Source: Gammaproteobacteria bacterium Ga0077536 (GTDB lineage Bacteria > Pseudomonadota > Gammaproteobacteria > Ga0077536). From it: DNA of 64,000 nucleotides. Every line of letters begins with the position of its first letter. Positions within the stretch are counted from its first letter, which is position 1. The notes below the pieces were generated by a model. That model was given only the letters and a program-made list of their open reading frames with translations, did not search any database and had not been told where the DNA came from. Of the stretch, positions 41,553-50,894 are shown in pieces. Where the stretch lies: assembly GCA_001464935.1 (NCBI GenBank), contig LNEL01000055.1:19056-83055 (forward strand), read 5' to 3'. Position numbers and translations under genes: made by a program.

Positions 41553-43379
41553 TCAGACGGACAGACGGTTCAGGCGACGGCCGCCGTACACCAGGTTCAC
41601 GATCGCGCGGGTGCCGACGATCGCCGTGAACATCGAGGTGGCGATGCCCAGCGACAGCGTCACGGCGAAGCCCTTGACCGGGCCCGAGCCGAAGCTGAAG
41701 AGCACGATGCCCGCGATCAGCGTGGTCAGGTTCGAGTCGAGAATCGTGCCGAACGCGCGGTCGTAACCGGCATGGATGCTCGCCTGCGGGCTCATGCCGC
41801 GCCGGATTTCCTCACGGATGCGCTCGTTGATCAGGACGTTCGCATCGACCGCCATGCCCACCGTCAGCAGGATGCCGGCGATGCCGGGCAGGGTCAGCGT
41901 CGCCTGCAGCATCGACAGCAGCGCGACCAGCAGCACCACGTTCAGCAGCAGCGCGACGTTCGCGATCAGGCCGAATGCCCGGTAGTAGAACAACATGAAC
42001 AGGCACACGGCGGCAAAGCCGATCACGCAGGCGCGAAAGCCGTTGTCGATATTGCTCTGACCGAGGCTCGGGCCGACGGTGCGTTCCTCGACGATTTCCA
42101 TCGGCGCGGCGAGCGCGCCGGCGCGCAGCAGCAGCGCGAGATCGGCGGCTTCGTTCGTCGAATCTAGGCCGGTGATCTGGAAGCGCTTGCCGAGTTCGTC
42201 ACGAATCGTCGCGACGTTGATGACTTCTTCGACCGGCTTGCCTGCCTGCTGCTCGATGAACACGACGGCCATCGGCTTGCCGATCAGCTCGCGCGTGGCG
42301 CGCGCGAAGGACCGTGAGCCCTTGCCGTCGAGCGTGATGTACACCGCCGGCTCGCCGGTCTGGCTCTCGATGCCCGAGCTCGCGTCGATGATCGACTCGC
42401 CCATCAGCAGCACGCGCTTCTCGAGCAGCACGGGTTCGCCGCTGCGCTGGCGATAGAGCTTCGAGCCCACCGGCACCTTGCCGGCTTCCGCGGCGTCCAG
42501 GTCGCCGTCGATATCGACCATGCGGAACTCGAGCGTTGCCGTCGCGCCGAGCAGCTTCTTCGCCTCCGCGGTGTCCTCGACGCCGGGCAGCTGTACCACG
42601 ATGCGGCTGTCGCCCTGCTGCTGGATGACGGGCTCGGCGACGCCAAACTCGTTGATGCGGTTGCGCAGCGTCGTGAGGTTCTGCTTGATCGCGATCTTGC
42701 GCGCCTCGGACATGAACTCGGGCTTCGGCGTCAGCGTCAGCAACGCGGCGTCATCCGGGCTTTCGCTCGGGACGAGATCCGGATACTCGGCGGCAATGGC
42801 GTCGACGCCGGCCGTGCGCGCGTCGGCGTTCAGAAAGCTGATGCGCAGGCCACCGGACGGGTCCGGCGTCACGGTGCGGAAGCGGATCTTCTGTTCGCGC
42901 AGCGTCGCGCGCAGTTCGGCGGCAAAGCGCTCCTGGGTGTGCTTCTGCACCGCGTCGGTGTCGACCTGCATCAGGAAGTGCACGCCGCCGCGCAGGTCCA
43001 GGCCCATGTACATCGGCTTGCCGCCGAGCATCCGCAACCAACCCGGCGTGCCGGGCGCGAGATTCAGCGCGACGAGGTACTTCAGCGGATCCACTGCCTG
43101 TTCGAGCAGTGGCTGGGCCTTCGTGCGATCGGCGTCGCTCGCGAAGCGGATCAGCAGTCGATCCTCGCCCATTTCAGTGCTCTTGATCGCAATGCCGGCG
43201 TCGGTGAGCGGCTTCTCGAGCGCCTTGACCAGTGCCTCGTCGACCGGCGCCGAGCGGCGCGCCGTGATCTGCAGCGCCGGGTCGAAGCCGTAGAGGTTCG
43301 GCAGCGCATACAGCGCGCCGATCACCAGCACGGCAACGACCACCAGGTAACGCCACAGCGAGTTAGTGTTTTGGATCAT
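41553..43379 (-). CDS. secD: Protein translocase subunit SecD
   Basis: SecD has a large periplasmic domain that binds emerging preproteins. The 608-residue protein starts with a membrane segment (YLVVVAVLVIGALYALPNLYG), then GLDLRGGVHFLMQVDTDA of the P1 domain, and ends with five membrane segments including GIAGILLTVGMAVDANVLI, the conserved D/N pair of SecD. EEIRRGMSPQASIHAGYDRA is typical. Order yajC-secD-secF is the standard one. Confidence 0.97.
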   Translation of the reverse strand: MIQNTNSLWRYLVVVAVLVIGALYALPNLYGFDPALQITARRSAPVDEALVKALEKPLTDAGIAIKSTEMGEDRLLIRFASDADRTKAQPLLEQAVDPLKYLVALNLAPGTPGWLRMLGGKPMYMGLDLRGGVHFLMQVDTDAVQKHTQERFAAELRATLREQKIRFRTVTPDPSGGLRISFLNADARTAGVDAIAAEYPDLVPSESPDDAALLTLTPKPEFMSEARKIAIKQNLTTLRNRINEFGVAEPVIQQQGDSRIVVQLPGVEDTAEAKKLLGATATLEFRMVDIDGDLDAAEAGKVPVGSKLYRQRSGEPVLLEKRVLLMGESIIDASSGIESQTGEPAVYITLDGKGSRSFARATRELIGKPMAVVFIEQQAGKPVEEVINVATIRDELGKRFQITGLDSTNEAADLALLLRAGALAAPMEIVEERTVGPSLGQSNIDNGFRACVIGFAAVCLFMLFYYRAFGLIANVALLLNVVLLVALLSMLQATLTLPGIAGILLTVGMAVDANVLINERIREEIRRGMSPQASIHAGYDRAFGTILDSNLTTLIAGIVLFSFGSGPVKGFAVTLSLGIATSMFTAIVGTRAIVNLVYGGRRLNRLSV

Positions 43380-43422
43380 GGGAATCGCCGGTCTGACGAC
43401 GCCGCCGGGGCGGGCGTCTCGG

Positions 43423-43752
43423 TTAAAGGTCCTTCAGGGTGCCCTTCGGCAGCACGGTGGTGACGGCCGGCTTCTGCAGCCGCACCTCGACACCCTTGGC
43501 GATTTCGACTTTCAGGAAATTGTCGCCGACCTCCACGATGCGGCCGACGATGCCCCCACTGGTGACGATTTCGTCGCCCTTGCCGAGGGCCTGCACCAGT
43601 TTCTGGTGCTCCTTCTGCCGTTTGACCTGCGGACGGATCAGGAACAGGTAGAACACGACGAACAGGATGATCAGCGGCAGAAAGGCAAACGCGCTCTGTT
43701 CGGGCGCGGCCGGCGCAGCCTGGGCCCAGGCGTCGGCGATGAAGAAGTTCAT
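43423..43752 (-). CDS. yajC: Sec translocon accessory protein YajC
   Basis: YajC associates with SecDF and YidC in the inner membrane. The 109-residue protein has one membrane helix (FAFLPLIILFVVFYLFLIRP) followed by RPQVKRQKEHQKLVQALGKGDEIVTSGG, matching the family. It lies between tgt and secD, as in E. coli. Confidence 0.95.
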   Translation of the reverse strand: MNFFIADAWAQAAPAAPEQSAFAFLPLIILFVVFYLFLIRPQVKRQKEHQKLVQALGKGDEIVTSGGIVGRIVEVGDNFLKVEIAKGVEVRLQKPAVTTVLPKGTLKDL

Positions 43753-43816
43753 GGGGCTCCCCCGTCAAAAATCGGCCGGCATTATGGCACAGCCCTTCCC
43801 GGCGCGGGCAGCGCGC

Positions 43817-45004
<1,188 letters not shown>

Positions 45005-46042
45005 TCAGTCGCCCTCACCCTGCGCCGGCAGGATGAACATCGCGTCGCCATAGCTGAAGAAGCGGTAACGCGCGGCCACCGCGTGGCGGTAGGCCGCGAG
45101 CGTCCGCGCATGGCCCGCCAGCGCCGCGACGAGCATCAGCAAGGTCGATCCGGGCAGATGGAAGTTGGTCAGCAGCGCGTCGATGACGCGGAAACGGTAG
45201 CCCGGCGTGATGAAGAGCCGGGTGTCGCCCCGGTAGGGCGCGAGTTCGCCACCGGCCGCGGCGGTTTCGAGCGCGCGCACGGCCGTCGTGCCGACGGCGA
45301 CGATCCGCCCGCCGGCCGCGCGCACGCGCGCGATCAGCGCGCAGGTGTCCACCGGCACCTCGAGCCATTCGCTGTGCATGCGATGGGCGGCGATGTCGTC
45401 CGTGCGCACGGGCTGAAAGGTGCCGGCGCCGACGTGCAGCGTCACAAAGGCGACATGCACGCCCTGCTCGCGCAGGCGTTCGAGCATGGGCTCGGTGAAG
45501 TGCAGTCCCGCCGTGGGCGCGGCCACCGCGCCGGGCTTGCGCGCGTAGACCGTCTGGTAGCGCTCCTGGTCCAGGCCTTCATCGGCGCGCGTGATGTACG
45601 GCGGCAGCGGCAGATGCCCGGCGCGCAGCATCAGCTCGGCGAGCGGCAGTCCACCGACGCTCTCCACTTCGTACAGGCCGTCGTCGTGCTTCGCGGTGAC
45701 CCGGCAGTCGAGCCCGGTGCCGAACGTCAGGCCGGTGCCGGGCTTAGGCGCCTTGCTCGCGCGGATGTGCGCGAGCGCCCGCGTCGTGTCGAGCACGCGC
45801 TCGATCAGCATCTCGATGCGCCCGCCCGAGTCCTTGTGCCCGTGGAGCCGCGCCGGGATCACGCGCGTGTCGTTGAAGACGAGGCAGTCGCCCGGCCGCA
45901 ACAGGCCGGGCAGATCCTCGAAGCTGCCGTCACGGGCCTCGGCGTCGTCGAGTATCAGCAGACGCGAGGCACCGCGCGTCGCCGGCGGGAACTGTGCGAT
46001 GAGCTCGGGTGGCAGCTCGTAATGGAAGTCGTCGAGTTTCAA
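45005..46042 (-). CDS. queA: S-adenosylmethionine:tRNA ribosyltransferase-isomerase
   Basis: QueA transfers and isomerises the ribosyl group of SAM onto preQ1 in tRNA, forming epoxyqueuosine. The protein of about 345 residues has [18 protein letters not shown] at the start, [57 protein letters not shown], and [19 protein letters not shown]. The start is unsure: TTG 46042 fits family length; TTG 46087 upstream is also open, and there is no ATG in this region. The divergent tRNA-Leu gene lies 66 bp away. Confidence 0.95.
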   Translation of the reverse strand: MKLDDFHYELPPELIAQFPPATRGASRLLILDDAEARDGSFEDLPGLLRPGDCLVFNDTRVIPARLHGHKDSGGRIEMLIERVLDTTRALAHIRASKAPKPGTGLTFGTGLDCRVTAKHDDGLYEVESVGGLPLAELMLRAGHLPLPPYITRADEGLDQERYQTVYARKPGAVAAPTAGLHFTEPMLERLREQGVHVAFVTLHVGAGTFQPVRTDDIAAHRMHSEWLEVPVDTCALIARVRAAGGRIVAVGTTAVRALETAAAGGELAPYRGDTRLFITPGYRFRVIDALLTNFHLPGSTLLMLVAALAGHARTLAAYRHAVAARYRFFSYGDAMFILPAQGEGD

Positions 46043-46108
46043 GGCGGGTCCAGCAGCAAAGGTCTGACGGTCGCGGGCGCGACACAAAGACGTTACGATA
46101 ACGGCTTC

Positions 46109-46192
46109 GGCGGGGTGGCGGAATTGGTAGACGCAGTGGACTCAAAATCCACCGCTGGTAACAGTGTGCGGGTTCGAGTCCCGCCCCCGCTA
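46109..46192 (+). tRNA. tRNA-Leu (anticodon CAA)
   Basis: An 84-nt leucine tRNA. The acceptor strands GGCGGGG and CCCCGCT pair with one terminal G-U, the D arm is GCGGAATTGGTAGACGC, the anticodon stem GTGGA/TCCAC encloses CTCAAAA with CAA at 46143-46145, and a long variable arm CGCTG/CAGTG is present, as expected for a class II tRNA. The T arm is GCGGGTTCGAGTCCCGC. The discriminator is A. The 3' CCA is not encoded; CAAG follows. It decodes UUG. Confidence 0.95.
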
Positions 46193-46379
46193 CAAGCCGG
46201 AAACGGGGAGGCACACACTTCCTCCACCAAGTTATTCTTGGTGTCCGCCCCCGCCTCCCTGACTCCTCGGGCTCCCCTGACCGCCCCCCCTTGCGCAGAG
46301 GTACCGCGCCCGCGGCCCGACGATCCGGCCGGGTCAATGCCCGTGTGGAGTGCTCCCCATCCCGACCCCGACAGCGGCA

Positions 46380-46521
46380 GAGGGGACGGATTCATATACC
46401 ACTGCATCGAAAGAAATAATTCTGTCCCCTTTTTCATTCATATTCCCGCCGGGAAAAACAAATCTGCCCTCTTTTTCGTGCTGCATTGGAAAAAATAAAA
46501 AATAGATCTGTCCCCATTTTT
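46380..46521. repeat. Short TCTGTCCCC-type motif, four occurrences
   Basis: Close to one another lie AGGGGACGGATT (46381-46392, inverted), TCTGTCCCCTTTTT (46421-46434), TCTGCCCTCTTTTT (46463-46476) and TCTGTCCCCATTTTT (46507-46521). The first two face each other and can form a stem. Similar motifs occur between genes in other proteobacteria and resemble REP-type elements, but no transposase gene is nearby. The rest of the 46193-46524 gap holds small hairpins (for example ACCAAG/CTTGGT at 46226-46242) and no gene that I recognise. Confidence 0.55.
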
Positions 46522-46524
46522 AAT

Positions 46525-46860
46525 TCAGAGCCGAAAAACGGAGACGACCAGCAGCAGCGCCAGTTGCAGCGTCGGCAGGACCAGGGAAATGAGGATCAGG
46601 CGCACGAGATAGCCTGAGGACGCGGTGTGGCGGCCAGCGCGAATGACGAGGAAGTTGATGAGCGCTGTAGCGGGGACACCAAGCAGTCCCAACAACATCG
46701 CGCCCAGACCGACGAATGACCCGTGACCGGCGCTGGCAAGAATGATGGCGTAGGAGAAGCCCAGCTGGAACAGCAGGGCGCCGCCCACCCCAATGAGATA
46801 ACTCAACGAACGCTCCTGCCCGAGCGTCGGTGCCGAGCGGCCCCAGCGCTGAGCAGGCAT
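46525..46860 (-). CDS. Small hydrophobic protein of unknown function
   Basis: The final 95 residues of this frame form three hydrophobic segments: LIGVGGALLFQLGFSYAIIL, FVGLGAMLLGLLGVPATALI and LVRLILISLVLPTLQLALLL, ending VSVFRL. This looks like a genuine small integral membrane protein, but I recognise no family. The start is unclear: ATG 46860 gives 111 residues, and ATG 46983 is another option; neither has a good ribosome site. The frame stays open to 47289, but that stretch reads through repeats and is not protein-like. It lies between repeat elements and may be a remnant. Confidence 0.45.
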   Translation of the reverse strand: MPAQRWGRSAPTLGQERSLSYLIGVGGALLFQLGFSYAIILASAGHGSFVGLGAMLLGLLGVPATALINFLVIRAGRHTASSGYLVRLILISLVLPTLQLALLLVVSVFRL

Positions 46861-47139
46861 CCGTTGGCCGCGATGTTCGGCGTCGAAGTGACGTGGTTCA
46901 TGCAGGCGTCTTTCCTGCGCTGTGCTGCGCCCGGTTGCGCGCGGCCGCTGTGCATACCCGATTTCACCTGCATTTTCTAACATGACCGGCCCCGGACCTG
47001 CCAGCGAGCATGGTGCCGATCGCCAGCAGCTGAGTCGGCTCGACGCCGACCTGCGCCAGCCTGCCCGCGCGCTCGATTGCTGCGCGCAACTCCGCGCCAG
47101 TCGCAGGCTGCTGTGAAAGTGCATGTCCGGCGCGCTCGT

Positions 47140-47229
47140 GTAGCCCGGGTGTAGCGCGCAGCGCGGAACCCGGGAGCGGCCTGTCAGCATTCGCAGATCC
47201 CGGGTTTCACTGCGTTGCGCCCGGGCTAC
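47140..47229. repeat. Long imperfect inverted repeat
   Basis: The left arm (47140-47175) begins GTAGCCCGGGTGTAGCGCGC and ends ACCCGGGA; the right arm (47198-47229) begins TCCCGGGT and ends GCCCGGGCTAC. They are imperfect inverses of each other around a 22-nt loop. This is the form of the GTAGCCCGGG-type intergenic repeats seen in many proteobacteria. The whole 46861-47404 gap contains only this and the REP-like copy at 47291-47313; I see no gene there. Confidence 0.75.
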
Positions 47230-47290
47230 CCCGAGCTGTCGTGAGGCCGTTGGTGGCCGGGCGTGATGGGTGCCGACCGAGACGCCCAAG

Positions 47291-47313
47291 TTGGGCTTCC
47301 TGCGTCAGCCCAA
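47291..47313 (+). repeat. REP-like palindrome, copy 1
   Basis: TTGGGCTTCCTGCGTCAG followed by CCCAA: the ends TTGGGCT/AGCCCAA pair around TCCTGCGTC. GACGCCCA just upstream (47281-47288) is shared with the inverted copy near 61.1 kb, so the repeat unit extends beyond the palindrome. Confidence 0.7.
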
Positions 47314-47404
47314 TCTACGCTGTGATTCAGCGTTTTCGCTTCAGTGCATGCCGAGTGATCGATGTTTGGGCTCAGCGATTCGAGTCCCCGCCTGGGTCGC
47401 GGCA

Positions 47405-48688
47405 TCAGACGCCTGCGAACCAGCGCAACGCGCAGCCGGCGATTCCCGCGACGATGACGACCTCGACCAGTGAGCGACGCCATGCGCCAAGTGCCGCGAG
47501 CGCGCCCAGCGCGATCGCAAGCGCCGGCCAGTCGGGATGGCCGGGCCACAGCACGTGACCGGCGAGAAAAAGCCCGAGGTGCACGATGACTCCCACCACC
47601 GCAGCGGAGATCGCGGCCAGCGGCGCGGCAAGTGCAGTGATGCCACGGGTGGCCTCGACCACCGGTGCGCCGCCGAGGATGAACAGGAACGACGGCAGAA
47701 AGGTGTAGCCCGTCGCGACGACCGCGCCGCACACACCGGCGAGCAGCAGGTGATCCGCCCCCATCAACTGCTGCTGCCAGCCCCCGAGGAAGCCGACGAA
47801 GGCGACGATCATGATCAGCGGCCCCGGCGTCGTCTCGCCGAGCGCGAGTCCGTCGATCATCTGCACCGGACTCAGCCAGCCGTACTGCGTGACGGCGCCG
47901 TCGAACACATACGGCAGTACGGCGTACGCACCGCCGAAGGTCAGCAGCGCCGCCTTGGTGAAGAACCACGCCATTTGTGCATACGCGTGCGACCAGCCGA
48001 ACTGCAGCACGAGGGCGGCGAATCCGCCCGCCCACAGCGCCAGTGCACCGATGAGGATGACACTGGCGCGACGCCACGGTGCCCGCACCGGCGACGGGCG
48101 GTGATCAAGCCTGTCATCCTCGAGCGCAAGCCCGCGCCGCAGGCCCGGCAGCCAGAACCCGGCCAAGGCCGCCAGCGCGATGATCAGCGGAAACGGCAGG
48201 CCAGCCACGCGCGCGGCGCAGCCGAAGATGGCGAGCCCGACAAGGCCCGCGTTGCGCAGGCTGCGGCGACCGATACGCCACGCAGCCATCAGCACGATCG
48301 CTACCACCGCCGCCTTGATGCCGGCCAGCCCGCCGGCGATCAGCGGCGTGGCGCCGTGCGCGAGATAGAGCCACGCGAGACCGATCATCATCACCAGCGA
48401 TGGCAGCACGAACAGGCCACCTGCCGCGAGGCCACCGCGCACGCCGTGCATGCGCCAGCCGAGATAGGTCGCGAGCTGCTGCGCTTCGGGGCCCGGGAGC
48501 ATCATGCAGAAATTCAATGCGTGCAGAAAATGCGGCTCGCCGATCCAGCGCCGACGCACCACGAGTTCCTCGTGCATGATTGCAATCTGCCCGGCGGGAC
48601 CGCCGAAGCTGATGAAGCCAAGCTTCAGCCAGAAGCGCAGCGCGATCGCGAACGGCACGCGCAGCGCCGCGTCGGCAGCATCGCTCAT
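47405..48688 (-). CDS. chrA: Chromate transporter, long-chain CHR family
   Basis: A 427-residue protein with two CHR domains, each starting with a related motif: WLKLGFISFGGPAGQIAIMH in the first half and FFTKAALLTFGGAYAVLPYV in the second. NFCMMLPGPEAQQLATYLGW and LALGETTPGPLIMIVAFVGF are the paired PGP motifs. Known members export chromate by a proton-linked mechanism, though many CHR proteins have no tested substrate. Ten or more membrane segments are visible. It starts 9 bp after the HIT gene stop. No chrB regulator is seen. Confidence 0.9.
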   Translation of the reverse strand: MSDAADAALRVPFAIALRFWLKLGFISFGGPAGQIAIMHEELVVRRRWIGEPHFLHALNFCMMLPGPEAQQLATYLGWRMHGVRGGLAAGGLFVLPSLVMMIGLAWLYLAHGATPLIAGGLAGIKAAVVAIVLMAAWRIGRRSLRNAGLVGLAIFGCAARVAGLPFPLIIALAALAGFWLPGLRRGLALEDDRLDHRPSPVRAPWRRASVILIGALALWAGGFAALVLQFGWSHAYAQMAWFFTKAALLTFGGAYAVLPYVFDGAVTQYGWLSPVQMIDGLALGETTPGPLIMIVAFVGFLGGWQQQLMGADHLLLAGVCGAVVATGYTFLPSFLFILGGAPVVEATRGITALAAPLAAISAAVVGVIVHLGLFLAGHVLWPGHPDWPALAIALGALAALGAWRRSLVEVVIVAGIAGCALRWFAGV

Positions 48689-48697
48689 GCGCGCCGC

Positions 48698-49129
48698 TCA
48701 GCCGTCGAGACAGCCCGCTGCGCGCAGGGCCCGGGTGACGGAGTCGAGGGTCGCGGGCGGATAGTCGGCGAGCGCCGTCAGATGCCCCCACACCGGCCGC
48801 GGCCAGCACGCGTCGTCGCGACGGCGCCCGACGACATGCAGATGCAATTGCGGCACGATGTTGCCGATCGCCGCGACATTGATCTTGTCGCAGCGGAAAT
48901 GCTGTTTGACGAACACCGCAAGCCGATCGGCCGCCGCGTCCAGGCTCGCGCGCAGCGGTGCCGGCAGTTCGAACAGTTCGGTGACGGTGGTCGGGGGAAC
49001 GAGCAGAAACCAGGGCAGGGTCGCGTTACGGTGCAACAGCAGCGCGTGCCCTGCACTGGCGCCGAGAACATGACAGTCCGCGACGAGCTGCGGATGCAGC
49101 GCGGGCGGGCTGTCGGTCCCCTGCGACAT
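48698..49129 (-). CDS. HIT-domain protein
   Basis: A 143-residue member of the histidine-triad superfamily, nucleotide-binding hydrolases or transferases. The motif region reads NIVPQLHLHVVGR, where the first histidine of HxHxHxx is replaced by glutamine; this form is common in a proteobacterial HIT subfamily together with the following DDACWPRPVWG. The ATG shares one base with the stop of the YdhR-like gene. Its substrate cannot be told from sequence. Confidence 0.85.
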   Translation of the reverse strand: MSQGTDSPPALHPQLVADCHVLGASAGHALLLHRNATLPWFLLVPPTTVTELFELPAPLRASLDAAADRLAVFVKQHFRCDKINVAAIGNIVPQLHLHVVGRRRDDACWPRPVWGHLTALADYPPATLDSVTRALRAAGCLDG

Positions 49130-49437
49130 CAGGCGAAGCGGGAATCCACGCGCACGGAGTCGACGACGATCGGGCAGTCGAGGTATTCGAGCATCGGCGC
49201 CTGGCCCCACGCGGCGGTCATGTTCTTCGCCCACTCATCGGTGTACCACGCCTGGGCCTTCGCCTTCGATTCCCACAGGTAGATGCCGCCGGCCGTCTTG
49301 CCGTCTTCGGTCATGATGTAGTACTTGCGGATCAGGCCATCGAGCTTCTCGTACTTCACGATGCTGGCATGGAGTTTTTGTTCGAACTCGGCGCGATTGG
49401 TCGCCGGCACGGGAAAGCGCACGTGCGCAATAATCAT
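49129..49437 (-). CDS. YdhR-like protein (putative monooxygenase)
   Basis: A protein of about 102 residues resembling YdhR, a small dimeric alpha-beta barrel related to antibiotic-biosynthesis monooxygenases. The pattern IIAHVRFPVPATNRAEFEQK, GLIRKYYIMTEDGKTAGGIY, then a WESKAKAQAW stretch fits the family. ATG 49437 has GAGGAG six bases upstream and is preferred to the ATG at 49443. Function is unproven in the family. Confidence 0.75.
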   Translation of the reverse strand: MIIAHVRFPVPATNRAEFEQKLHASIVKYEKLDGLIRKYYIMTEDGKTAGGIYLWESKAKAQAWYTDEWAKNMTAAWGQAPMLEYLDCPIVVDSVRVDSRFA

Positions 49438-49493
49438 GGTCATCTCCTCGGATTGCAGTGAAACGGGACGGCGGCCACGCCGGTTGCGCGGCC

Positions 49494-50894
49494 TTACAGC
49501 CCCAGGTTGCCCGGTGACAGGATGCCAGCCGGGTCGAGCGCCGCCTTGATGCGGCGCAGGGTCGCATGGTAGCTGTCCATGCGGCGAACTTCGGAAGCCC
49601 ACATCTTACCGCTCTTGTACGGAATGCAGCCGGCTTCACGCAGCGCGGCCGCGCAGGCCTGCATCGCAGCCTGCGCGGCAGGCCATTGGGTCGCTTCATC
49701 GTAGAACGCCATCACGCCGCCGTGCAGGCCACGCCGGCAGACCACCACCGCGCCGCCCCAGACGAGCGTTGGCTCGGCCGCGCGACTTGCGTTGAGCACC
49801 GACAGAAAAGCGGGCATGCGGGCCGTCGGCAGCGACGCCATCAGGATGCCGCAGCGGGATCGTGAGAAATAGCCGGCGAACGAATACCAGTAGATCTGGT
49901 CGTTGCGCAGTCGATCGAAGTAGAGCTCGTTGAACAGCGGAAACTCGCGGCCACCGTGGCGCTGCGCGGTGGCGAGCACACGATCGCGCGCCTGCGTGAC
50001 GTCACCCGCCTCACCGCCATAGTCGAAGCCTAGGCAGAAGCCCGGCAACGTCGCAGGATCGATGTCCGGCCGCGCGGCCGTCACCCGCGCGCGCACCGAG
50101 CCCGCCTCGTAACCGCTCGCATACCACACGTGCTGCAGCGTCTCGCCGCGCTGCAGCTCGCTGAGGAAAGCGGCCGCCGCCTGCGGATCGGCAAAGCCGT
50201 AGCAGCCCGTCGCGCGCGTCGCCGGCAGCGGGTGCAGCCACAACGCAATCTTGGTGATGACGCCGAGCGTCGCGTCGCCGCCGAGGAAGAGCCCTGTCAG
50301 ATCGGGGCCGATGCCGTAGCGATGGAAGAAGCCGGCATCGCGCGCCGCGGCGCTGCCGGTGCGCAACAGGGTGCCGTCGGCGAGCACGACTTCGAGGCCG
50401 ACGACCTGGTCGGCAAAACTCTGGAAGCGGGCCGAGCCGGTGCCGAGCGCGTGTGCCGCCGCCGCGCCGCCGATCGTCGCGCTCGGCGCGGTCGACGGCA
50501 CGATGCCGATCGTGAGCCCGAGCGGCGTGAGCAGTTGCGCGAGCGTGCCGAAGCGCACGCCCGGTTCGACCGTCACCACGCCGCGTTCGACGTCGATGTC
50601 GAGCACGCGATCGAGCCCGCCCATGTCGAGCACCAGCCCACCGGCATGCGGATTCACACCGCCCGCGTACATCGTGCCGCCGCCGCGCACGTACACCGGC
50701 ACGCCCGCTGCGCTGGCCTCGCGCAGCACCCCGGCGATCTGGGTCGCCTCGGAGGGCCTGATCACCTGCGTGGCAACGCCTGCCGCCACCGCCGAGCAGT
50801 CGCGCTGATAGGTCAGCAGGTCGACGGGCTCGTCGAACGACAGCGCCCCGTCCGGCGCGCGCACCAGCGGGCCGAGCACGGTCGCGCCGATCAT
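49494..50894 (-). CDS. FAD-binding oxidoreductase, VAO/PCMH type
   Basis: A 466-residue flavoprotein with the PCMH-type FAD domain (VRGGGTMYAGGVNPHAGG, then IGGAAAAHALGTGSARF, GGDATLGVITKIALWLHPLP) and a C-terminal cap ending LDPAGILSPGNLGL, as in glycolate oxidase GlcD and vanillyl-alcohol oxidase relatives. The substrate is unknown. It overlaps the Fe-S protein gene by 4 bp; such FAD and CCG-Fe-S pairs commonly form membrane-linked 2-hydroxyacid-type dehydrogenases. It could equally act on an aromatic alcohol. Confidence 0.85.
   Translation of the reverse strand: MIGATVLGPLVRAPDGALSFDEPVDLLTYQRDCSAVAAGVATQVIRPSEATQIAGVLREASAAGVPVYVRGGGTMYAGGVNPHAGGLVLDMGGLDRVLDIDVERGVVTVEPGVRFGTLAQLLTPLGLTIGIVPSTAPSATIGGAAAAHALGTGSARFQSFADQVVGLEVVLADGTLLRTGSAAARDAGFFHRYGIGPDLTGLFLGGDATLGVITKIALWLHPLPATRATGCYGFADPQAAAAFLSELQRGETLQHVWYASGYEAGSVRARVTAARPDIDPATLPGFCLGFDYGGEAGDVTQARDRVLATAQRHGGREFPLFNELYFDRLRNDQIYWYSFAGYFSRSRCGILMASLPTARMPAFLSVLNASRAAEPTLVWGGAVVVCRRGLHGGVMAFYDEATQWPAAQAAMQACAAALREAGCIPYKSGKMWASEVRRMDSYHATLRRIKAALDPAGILSPGNLGL

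Noticed and set aside
46860..47289. N-terminal extension of the small membrane protein
   Set aside because: The added residues read across intergenic repeats and have no hydrophobic or conserved pattern.
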